Shown: positions 41,141 through 49,200 of the stretch, in pieces
Position numbering within the stretch: the stretch's first letter is position 1
Layout of the letters: each line of letters opens with the position of its first letter
From: JANQIV01 sp050117315
Lineage (GTDB): Bacteria > Bacteroidota > Ignavibacteria > Ignavibacteriales > Melioribacteraceae
Reading direction: 5' to 3'
Length of the DNA stretch: 64,000 bases
NCBI GenBank assembly: GCA_050117315.1
Contig: JASFMY010000015.1
Coordinates: forward strand, 12,333 to 76,332
The notes under the pieces: model-generated
Told to the model about the DNA's origin: nothing
Database searches by the model: none
Seen by the model: only the letters and a program-made list of their open reading frames with translations
Translations under genes and position numbers: made by a program

Positions 41141-42637
41141 ATGGTAGATTTTAATAATTATGAAGTTTGGTTCGTTACCGGTAGTCAACATCTTTATGGT
41201 GATGAAACATTAAAACAAGTCGCAGAACATTCAAAAATAATTGTTGATAAATTAAACAGCGTTGAGAAAATTCCTGTTAAAATTGTTTTCAAACCTGTTG
41301 TTACAACACCTGATTCAATTTACCATGTTTGTCTAGAAGCAAATAGTTTAAAAAATTGTATCGGTATAATTACTTGGATGCATACTTTCTCTCCTGCAAA
41401 AATGTGGATAAACGGTTTGAAAATTTTGAATAAACCAATGCTTCATCTTCACACTCAATTTAACCGAGACATACCTTGGGATAGCATTGATATGGATTTT
41501 ATGAATCTCAATCAATCTGCTCACGGCGATAGAGAATTTGGTTTTATTTGCACAAGAATGAAAATTGCTCGCAAAGTTGTTGTAGGATATTGGAAAAATG
41601 AAGATGTTCAAGAAAGAATTTCCGTTTGGATGAGAGCTGCTGCCGCTAAACAAGATTTACAAGGCAGTAAGTTTGCCCGTTTCGGCGATAACATGAGAGA
41701 GGTTGCTGTGACCGAAGGTGATAAAGTAGAAATACAAATTAAACTTGGTGCTTCTGTTAATGGTTACGGAATTGGAGATCTTGTAAAATATGTTGACGCT
41801 GTAACGGGTGCCGAACTTAAAGAAACTCTCGAAGATTATTACAGCAAATACAAAGTTGTTGATGAATTGAAAGAAGGCGGTGCTAAACATCAAATGCTGG
41901 CTGATGCAGCAAAAATTGAAATCGGTATGCGCAAATTCTTGCAAGCCGGAGATTTCAAAGGATTCACTACAACATTTGAAAACTTGCACGGACTTACTCA
42001 GCTTCCCGGTTTAGCCGTACAAAGATTGATGGCTGAAGGTTATGGATTTGGGGCAGAAGGTGATTGGAAAACCGCTGTATTAGTGAGAGCAATGAAAGTT
42101 ATGAATGCCGGTCTTGACGGCGGTGTTTCTTTTATGGAAGATTACACTTATCATCTTAATGAATCCGGTACCGGAATGAAGGAACTTGGCGCTCACATGC
42201 TGGAAATCTGCGAATCCATTGCAGATGGCGACGTTAAATTGGAAGTCCATCCGCTTTCAATTGGCGGCAAAGAGGATCCCCCTAGATTGGTTTTCAATAC
42301 TAAAACCGGACCGGCAATTAATACTACACTTATCGATATGGGTGATAGATTAAGAATCATCACGAATAAAGTAAAAGTAGTTGAACCGGAAGCAGATTTA
42401 CCGAAATTACCGGTCTCAAGAGTATTGTGGATTCCTGAACCTGATCTTAAAACTTTTGCTCATGCTTGGATACTTGCAGGCGGTGCGCATCATACCGGTT
42501 TTAGCCAGGCTTTAACAGCAGAATACATTGAAGATTTTGCAGAAATGGTAGGAATAGAATATTTACTCATCGATGATTCCACTATAATTTCTGAATTTAA
42601 AAAAGAAATTAGATTCAACGATTCATACTTTTGTTGA
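41141..42637 (+). CDS. araA: L-arabinose isomerase
   Basis: 498 residues (E. coli AraA has 500). Converts L-arabinose to L-ribulose with Mn2+. Motifs: YEVWFVTGSQHLYGDETLKQV, ITWMHTFSPAKMWINGL, LLHLHTQFN-type segment (PMLHLHTQFNRDIPWDSIDMDFMNLNQSAHGDREFG), GYGFGAEGDWKTAVLVRAMK and SFMEDYTYHL (two catalytic Glu), LEVHPLSIGGKEDPPRLVF (metal His), and GGAHHTGFSQALT (metal His). Order in the operon is araB-araD-araA. Confidence 0.97.
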   Translation: MVDFNNYEVWFVTGSQHLYGDETLKQVAEHSKIIVDKLNSVEKIPVKIVFKPVVTTPDSIYHVCLEANSLKNCIGIITWMHTFSPAKMWINGLKILNKPMLHLHTQFNRDIPWDSIDMDFMNLNQSAHGDREFGFICTRMKIARKVVVGYWKNEDVQERISVWMRAAAAKQDLQGSKFARFGDNMREVAVTEGDKVEIQIKLGASVNGYGIGDLVKYVDAVTGAELKETLEDYYSKYKVVDELKEGGAKHQMLADAAKIEIGMRKFLQAGDFKGFTTTFENLHGLTQLPGLAVQRLMAEGYGFGAEGDWKTAVLVRAMKVMNAGLDGGVSFMEDYTYHLNESGTGMKELGAHMLEICESIADGDVKLEVHPLSIGGKEDPPRLVFNTKTGPAINTTLIDMGDRLRIITNKVKVVEPEADLPKLPVSRVLWIPEPDLKTFAHAWILAGGAHHTGFSQALTAEYIEDFAEMVGIEYLLIDDSTIISEFKKEIRFNDSYFC

Positions 42638-42707
42638 TTTTAGAAAGTATCTATGAGTAGGAAAAATAATTGTTATTCCGGAAAGCACTAAAGCAGGGAA
42701 TGAAAGA

Positions 42708-42820
42708 AGCCGACATTTACGGCAATTTTGAACATAAACAACAGCGTGTCTAAAGATAATGTTTTAGAAAAACACTATCAACTTAAGCATGGACCTAGTG
42801 CATACTATGATCAGAAATAA
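42708..42820 (+). pseudogene. Mosaic relic of fucose-isomerase-like and araD sequence
   Basis: 42708-42758 matches two pieces of the downstream isomerase gene: GCCGACATTTACGGCA (as at 43741) and ACATAAACAACAGCGTG (as at 43811), with the intervening ~55 bp missing. It then continues directly into ATGTTTTAGAAAAACACTATC and on to TACTATGATCAGAAATAA, which follows the 3' end of araD (41040-41099) with only a few substitutions. No open frame covers it. This is debris from duplication and deletion within this operon. Confidence 0.75.
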
Positions 42821-42854
42821 ATAGATTCCATCGTAACGAGAAAGGAGATTTAAC

Positions 42855-44333
42855 ATGCAAAACATACCGGAAATTAAACTCGGTTTAATAGCTGTAAGCC
42901 GTGATTGTTTTCCAATTGAACTATCAAGAAAAAGAAGACAAAACGTAATAACTGAATGTGATAAAAAAAATATTCCCGTAATCGAGTTAGAAACCGTTAT
43001 TGAAAACGAGAATGATGTTATCAATGCTCTAAAAGAAATCAAAGACAAAGAAATTAACGCACTTGCAATTTATCTTGGCAACTTCGGGCCGGAAGGGCCA
43101 ACAACTTTACTTGCACAAAAATTCGGCGGGCCTGTAATGGTCACCGCCGCTGCAGAAGACAGCGGTAAAGATTTAATTAACGGAAGAGGCGATGCATACT
43201 GCGGTTTATTAAGTGCATCATATAATTTGGGTTTAAGAAGACTGTCTCCTTACATACCGGAATACCCTATCGGTGATGCAGAGGATACTGCTTTGATGCT
43301 TGCTGATTTTCTTCCTATTGCACGCATAGTAAACGGCGTAAGAAATCTTAAAATAATTTCCTTCGGGCCTCGTCCGTTTGATTTTATTACCTGCCATGCT
43401 CCAATTCAGCCGCTTTACGACCTTGGTGTTGAAATTATGGAAAACAGCGAACTCGATTTATACGACATTGTTCAAGCAGAAAAAGATAATCCGAAGGTAA
43501 AAGAAATTGCAAAAGAAATGACGGATGAATTGGGCAAAGGGAGTACATATCCCGACTTAATTGAAAAGCTTGCTCAATACGAACTTGCTCTTGAAAAGTT
43601 TATGAATGATAATTTGGGCGCTTCGCAATATGCGGCATATGCCAATAAATGCTGGCCCGCATTTGAAAAATACTTTGGACATGTTCCGTGTTACCTTAAC
43701 TCACGCCTTGCGGCTAAAGGCGTGCCGGTTGCTTGCGAGGCCGACATTTACGGCACTTTGAGCGAATACATGGCTGTTTGTGCAACCGGGATTCCGCCGG
43801 CAATCCTGGACATAAACAACAGCGTGCCAAAAGATATGTTTGAAGAAAGCAAACCTGAAATAGGCGATTATTCCTTACATGATTTATGGATGGGATTCCA
43901 TTGCGGAAATACCTCTACCACTTGTATTGTTGAACCTGTTATGCAATACCAATTGATTATGAATAGACTAATTGAAGGGGGAAAAGAACCGGATATTACC
44001 AGGGGTACAATTGAGGGACAAATAAAATCGGGCCCTGTTTCAATTTTCCGTATTCAATCAAATCCCGATGCAAAATTAGATGCATATGTAGCAAACGGAG
44101 AGGTGCTAAACATAAATCCAAAATCTTTCGGATGTATTGGAGTATTTGCAATTAAAGAAATGGGAAGATTTTACCGTCACGTTTTAATTGAAAAAAGATT
44201 CCCGCATCATACGGCTGTTGCGTTCAAGCATTCATCCAAATATTTGTTCGCAGCTTGTAAAATGCTCGGTGTTGACGACGTATTTTTCAACTATCCGAAA
44301 GGTATTTATTATCCTTCTGAAAATCCATTCTAG
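42855..44333 (+). CDS. L-fucose/L-arabinose isomerase family protein, function undefined
   Basis: 492 residues with the fucose-isomerase-like fold: VSRDCFPIELSRKRR, LAIYLGNFGPEGPTTLLAQKFGGPVMVTAAAEDSG, GRGDAYCGLLSASYNLGLR, VACEADIYGTLSEYMAVCATG (likely metal Glu/Asp), DLWMGFHCGNTSTTC (metal His) and FPHHTAVAFKHSSKYLFAACKMLGV at the end. A strong ribosome site (AAAGGAG) precedes it. It sits in an operon that already has araA, so it may isomerise another aldose (fucose, arabinose or altrose type) or be a second pentose isomerase. Confidence 0.85.
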   Translation: MQNIPEIKLGLIAVSRDCFPIELSRKRRQNVITECDKKNIPVIELETVIENENDVINALKEIKDKEINALAIYLGNFGPEGPTTLLAQKFGGPVMVTAAAEDSGKDLINGRGDAYCGLLSASYNLGLRRLSPYIPEYPIGDAEDTALMLADFLPIARIVNGVRNLKIISFGPRPFDFITCHAPIQPLYDLGVEIMENSELDLYDIVQAEKDNPKVKEIAKEMTDELGKGSTYPDLIEKLAQYELALEKFMNDNLGASQYAAYANKCWPAFEKYFGHVPCYLNSRLAAKGVPVACEADIYGTLSEYMAVCATGIPPAILDINNSVPKDMFEESKPEIGDYSLHDLWMGFHCGNTSTTCIVEPVMQYQLIMNRLIEGGKEPDITRGTIEGQIKSGPVSIFRIQSNPDAKLDAYVANGEVLNINPKSFGCIGVFAIKEMGRFYRHVLIEKRFPHHTAVAFKHSSKYLFAACKMLGVDDVFFNYPKGIYYPSENPF

Positions 44334-44346
44334 TATTACGGAAACC

Positions 44347-44379
44347 ACAAACCAAGTTCCTTCAAGGAACTTGGTTTGT
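44347..44379. repeat. REP-like palindrome, left of the RAYT gene
   Basis: ACAAACCAAGTTCCTT, a central C, then the exact reverse complement (16-bp arms). It starts 13 bp after the isomerase stop and 20 bp before the RAYT start, and could also terminate the arabinose operon transcript. Confidence 0.85.
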
Positions 44380-44399
44380 TAAAAATAAGGGAAGCAAAA

Positions 44400-45002
44400 A
44401 TGGGTTATAGAAAGGGTCCATTAATCTCGGGTAATTATTATCATATATTTAATAGAGGAAATAACCATCAGGATATCTTTATAGAAAAAAAGAATTATTA
44501 TTACTTCTTTAAAAAAATTGTCAATGCGTTTGATGACAAGATAGAGTTGATTTGTTATTGTTTTATGCCTAACCATTATCATTTGATTGTTCATTCCAAC
44601 GAAGACAATTCAATTTCAATTGCAATGCAGAAAATTGCGACCGGGTATTCACGGGCAATAAACAAAGCGTACCAGAGAAACGGTCATTTATTCGAAGGAT
44701 CGTATAAAAATAAACTAATTCCTAATAATGATTATTTATTACATCTAAGCAGATATATTCATTTAAATCCCCTAAAAGCTAAACTGATAAAAAAAATAGA
44801 GGAGTGGATTTTTTCAAGCTATCTGGATTACACCGGAAAAAGGAGAAATGCTTTTTTAAAGATGAATACTATTCTAGAACAATTTGGGAAAGAAATAAAC
44901 CAAGTTTCTCAAAGAAACTTGGTTTATAAAAAATACGAAGAGTTTGTTAATTCATTTCAGGCTGATTCTTTCCGTCTTCCTAATGATTTGTTAATTGATT
45001 GA
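44400..45002 (+). CDS. REP-associated tyrosine transposase (RAYT, Y1/IS200-like)
   Basis: 200 residues from ATG 44400 (AAGGGAAG upstream). Y1 transposase motifs: GNYYHIFNRGNNHQDIF, CYCFMPNHYHLIVHSNED with the HUH metal pair H59/H61, and catalytic Y83 in KIATGYSRAINKAYQRNGHLFEGSYKNKLI; then LHLSRYIHLNPLKAKLI. Such enzymes mobilise or maintain REP palindromes. Matching palindromes lie on both sides, and a third copy lies inside the coding sequence (44895-44927), coding residues 166-176. Motifs look intact, so the gene may be active. Confidence 0.93.
   Translation: MGYRKGPLISGNYYHIFNRGNNHQDIFIEKKNYYYFFKKIVNAFDDKIELICYCFMPNHYHLIVHSNEDNSISIAMQKIATGYSRAINKAYQRNGHLFEGSYKNKLIPNNDYLLHLSRYIHLNPLKAKLIKKIEEWIFSSYLDYTGKRRNAFLKMNTILEQFGKEINQVSQRNLVYKKYEEFVNSFQADSFRLPNDLLID
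44895..44927. repeat. REP-like palindrome inside the RAYT coding sequence
   Basis: ATAAACCAAGTTTCT, loop CAA, then the exact reverse complement (15-bp arms). It is the same sequence family as the flanking palindromes (AAACCAAGTT.CT core) and is read in frame as INQVSQRNLVY. Confidence 0.85.
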
Positions 45003-45024
45003 AATAATGCGCTATAGCCAACCA

Positions 45025-45063
45025 TATACAAACCAAGTTCCTTAAAGGAACTTGGTTTGTATA
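45025..45063. repeat. REP-like palindrome, right of the RAYT gene
   Basis: TATACAAACCAAGTTCCTT, a central A, then the exact reverse complement (19-bp arms). It lies 22 bp after the RAYT stop and 9 bp before the 3' end of the convergent histidine kinase gene, so it may also end both transcripts. Confidence 0.85.
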
Positions 45064-45072
45064 GTTGCGACG

Positions 45073-46227
45073 TCAAATATTTTTAGGAATTGTAAGTACA
45101 ACTTCCGCACCTTTAGGCTCTAGGTTTCGAATTTCTACATTCCCGTTATGTGCATCCATAATTAACTTAACGGCAGCTAGTCCCAAGCCGAATCCCTCCG
45201 AATGGTTCATTACATTATTGGTAGTAAAAATATCATACAATTGTTTTTGAGCTTCCTCTGAAAAACCATCACCATTATCCTTAACAATTATTTCAAAATC
45301 TTTATCGTGGTTATTGAACATAATCATTACTTCGCTTTCACAGGGAGCAAAACGAATTGCATTCCCCAATAATTGATGTAAACATTTTTTTAATAATTCA
45401 ATATCTATTGTAGCATTAATTTTTTCACTTGCATATTCTTCTTTTATGGTAATTTGTTTTTCTTCAAGTTTTGACTTGAATTTTTCTATTGTTGTCCTGA
45501 TAATTTCAATCAAATCGGCCTTTGTATATTCAACCGGGTATCTTTGCGTCCGGAGAGAAGTTATTAACAGCGCTATTTCCGAAAATCTGGATAACCTTAA
45601 AGCAGAGTCCATAAGATTACTTACAAATTCCTTGCTTTCTTCATCTTGTACAGTATCCATTAGTATCTCTGCAAAACCTAATATACCGTTTAACGGTGTT
45701 CTAAGTTCGTGGCTGATTAATATCAGGAAATCCGATTTGGCTTTTTCCAAAACCTTTAATTTTTCATTTGCTTCCACTAATTGCTGAGTACGCTCTTTTA
45801 CTTTGTTTTCCAAATTTGCATTCAATCTTTTTACAATATCACGCTGCTTTTTAATCTCTAATTGAGTATTGACACGAGCTTTTAGTTCCTCGGAATTAAA
45901 CGGCTTTGTGATATAATCAACTGCCCCAACTTCAAAACCTTTTAACACACTTTCCAGTTCGGATAAAGCCGTAATAAAAATTATCGGCGTTTCTTTAGAT
46001 AAAGGCTGTTCTTTTAATTTTCTACTTACTTCAAAACCATCCATCCCCGGCATGGAAACATCCAATAGAATTAAATCAAACTTGTTTTTAGCGGCATGTT
46101 TCAGTGCATCATTTCCGTTTGTTGCAAAGGCAATTGAATAGCTGTCCTTTCCAAGTGTATTTGCAATTATTTGAATATTCTTTGGGATATCATCTACTAC
46201 AAGAATTTTATTTTTCATCTCTTCCAT
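45073..46227 (-). CDS. Response regulator-histidine kinase hybrid (REC-HisKA-HATPase), soluble
   Basis: 384 residues with no membrane segment. Receiver 5-122 (ILVVDDIPKN, phospho-acceptor D56 in LILLDVSMPGMDG, K108 in DYITKPF), a coiled coil about 125-165, dimerisation/phosphoacceptor domain with H173 (LILISHELRTPLNGILGFAEIL), and ATP-binding domain to the end (LLGNAIRFAP, VKDNGDGF, GFGLGLAAVKLIMDAHNG). This N-terminal-receiver order suits a phosphorelay partner. It lies 32 bp after the large kinase gene, so the two probably work together. Confidence 0.92.
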   Translation of the reverse strand: MEEMKNKILVVDDIPKNIQIIANTLGKDSYSIAFATNGNDALKHAAKNKFDLILLDVSMPGMDGFEVSRKLKEQPLSKETPIIFITALSELESVLKGFEVGAVDYITKPFNSEELKARVNTQLEIKKQRDIVKRLNANLENKVKERTQQLVEANEKLKVLEKAKSDFLILISHELRTPLNGILGFAEILMDTVQDEESKEFVSNLMDSALRLSRFSEIALLITSLRTQRYPVEYTKADLIEIIRTTIEKFKSKLEEKQITIKEEYASEKINATIDIELLKKCLHQLLGNAIRFAPCESEVMIMFNNHDKDFEIIVKDNGDGFSEEAQKQLYDIFTTNNVMNHSEGFGLGLAAVKLIMDAHNGNVEIRNLEPKGAEVVLTIPKNI

Positions 46228-46259
46228 ATTATAAACACCTTAATATTATGCTTAAAAAC

Positions 46260-49200
46260 CTATCTCATTTTATTTGCAAATTTTTCATACTTACCAATTG
46301 CATTTCTCATTTTTTCTATATCATAATTTTCTGCTTGATATATAATTTCATTACCGATTTTCTTAAGTTCCTCTATTTCAAGCTCTTCAGCAGTTTCAAT
46401 TAGTTTTTTACCAAGTTTAATAGAAGAATCTACAAAAGGATCATTTTTAGCTTCTTGAAGTAAATCTCTTATAACTGTTTTATGTTGTTCAAAAAAAGAT
46501 TGTTTTTTTGCATCAGTAATATTTTCCGAAATAGTGCCATGACTCCACTTCGCTTTCCCTTTTTTAGAATGAGGCAGGTAATTGGAAATTTCAATTAATA
46601 GGTCGTCTACTCGAATAGGCTTGAATAGTTTGGCTGAAAATTTCGCTTCTTTAAATTTCATTTCTTCCGATTTTGAAACCGAAGCGGTGAAGGCTATAAT
46701 AGGAATTTTTTTAGTCGCCGAGTTAGATTTGATTTTTTTTGTCGCCTCAATACCGTCAAGATTTGGCATTTTAATATCCATTAATATTAAGTCGGGGAAC
46801 TCTTTTCCGGCTAGTTTTATTGCCTCGTATCCGTCTACAGCCTTAACAATATCTACATTTGTGCCGCTGAATATTTCTTCAATTAGATCTCTATTTTCCT
46901 TTATATCATCTGCGATTAATAGTTTTGATTTTGCGAATTTATAATCTCTTATATCCAGTTCAAATTCTTTTTGCTTAATTGGAGTTGTAGCGGCTACCGG
47001 TACATTCTTTAATAAGACAGTGAACTTACTCCCTACGCCTTCTTTACTTTCTAGCAAAATCTCTCCATCCATTGCTTCTACCAATCTTTTTGAAATAGTT
47101 AAGCCCAACCCGCTGCCGCCGAAATGCTTGGTGCTTTGTCCTTCCCGTTGCCCGAATGCTTCGAATATCACTTCTCTCTGGTCATCAGGTATCCCTATTC
47201 CGGTATCAATTACATCAATAGAAAGATTAACTTTACTATCATCGATTTCTTGTACCTCCTGACTTACCACAATTGTAATACTTCCTTTCTCGGTGAACTT
47301 AACTGCATTACCTACAAGATTAAAAAGTACCTGCCTTATTCTAAGTTCGTCTAAAACCAGTCCGTCGGAAATGCTGTTATTCATTTGAATATTGAAATCA
47401 AGATTCTTCGAAGATATTTTTAACGAAAAGATATTTTCAATATCTTTAATGATCTCCCTAATATTAACGGCCTCAAATTGAAGTTCAACTTTGCCGGCCT
47501 CAACTTTGGATAAATCCAATATGTCGTTTATTAAAGCCAACAAATTTTTTCCACTACTATTAATAGCATTCACGTAAGATAATAGTTTTTCATCGGCAAC
47601 TAATTTTTTCATCAAGTCGGAAAAGCCGATTATTGAGTTCATAGGTGTACGGATTTCATGGCTCATGTTTGCCAGGAATTCACTTTTAGCCTTATTTGCT
47701 TCTTCCGCCTTTTCTTTTGCATATGTTAATTCTATTGTCAATTCTTTGAGATTAGTTATATCATCGGCAATTCCTACCACTCTTAATTCATTTTCACCTA
47801 CACGGAATATAAATGTGCGTACATGGATCCATCGTATGTCCCCGCCGGAATGATATATCCTGAATTCTTCGTCAAAATTAGTTTCATTTCTGTTAGAGTC
47901 TATATATGCTTGCCTTATTCTATTCTTATCCTCAATATGAACAAGCCTTAAAAATCGACTCGGTTTTTTATAAACTTCATCCAGGGAATCACCCAATACT
48001 TTTTCGTATGCCGGGTTGATGTATAAGAGTTTGTCTTTTGAGCTTAACCAAAGTACGCTACTAATATTTTCGGCTAATTGTCTGAATTTAATTTCACTTT
48101 CTTTTAACGCCTTTTCAACCTTCTTTCTCTCTATAACATAACCAAGTTGCACGCCAATCTGCGAAGCTATATCTATCATTGTATCATCTTGTTCTATTTC
48201 CTTATTAATGAGGAATTCCATGATAGCTTCTATTTTATAGTCTACTATAATTGGAAATCCGAAGACCGTTTTCAATCCCAGTTTAGACACAACTGCCGAT
48301 TTAATGTTTTTACTTTTACGGATGTCCGTGGTCCAGGCAGGTTTATATGAATTGTAAATGCCCGCCATCAAAAACTCTTCCCGCTTAAATGTTGCCCCGC
48401 GCAATGTTTTCTTGAACTCCAAATGCTTTTCCGGAAATTCAAAGTACCAGATATCCGCAGGATAAATATTTTTAAACTCGGGATCAGAGAAAAGTACATG
48501 CCCTATAGGCCAGTTAATATACTGTGCAACACGAGTTAAAGTTGACTGCAAGGCTTCTTCAGGGGTTAGAGCTTTATTTGAAACCGACGCAACATCTTTA
48601 AGCAAGTCGGCAATTTCCGCCTGTTTTTTCACCACTTCATTTGCCTCTGCAAGTTCTCTTGTTCTTTCGTTAACTTTTAGTTCAAGTTCCACATTCAAAC
48701 CATTAAGCTTCTCTTCGTATTTTTTTCTTTCGGTTATGTCTTCAACAGTCCCTTCATAAAAAAGAACCTCGCCTTTATCATCTTTAATTGCCCTGGCATT
48801 TTCTCTTACAAAAATCAATTCACCGTCTCTCTTTTTCCATCTGCTTTGTATACTTACTACATTATCACTGTTATCAACTATTTTTCTAAAGCTAAACCTA
48901 TCTGTTTTATTATCAGAAAAACCTTCTTTTTCCAAATCCCTGTTAAATAATTCAGTAGGATCGTCGTAGCCAAGCATATTTAAAATTGCCGGGTTGGCCA
49001 TTAAGATTTTCCCGTCCGGGGTAGTCTGGTATATTCCTATTGGAGAATGATCAAATAAATCCCGGTATTTTTTTTCACTCTCTCTTAAAGCCTCTCTTGC
49101 CACAACTTGTTCGGTTATAACGTCGGTAAACATTATTATCCCGCCTATTTCTCCGTCATGGGTATACCACGGATGAATTTCCCACCTTAACCAATCCGTA

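Noticed and set aside
44188..44382. Plus-strand open frame overlapping the end of the fucose-isomerase-like gene
   Set aside because: An out-of-frame reading of that gene running into the REP palindrome; the NQVPSRNLV ending only reflects the palindrome being translated.
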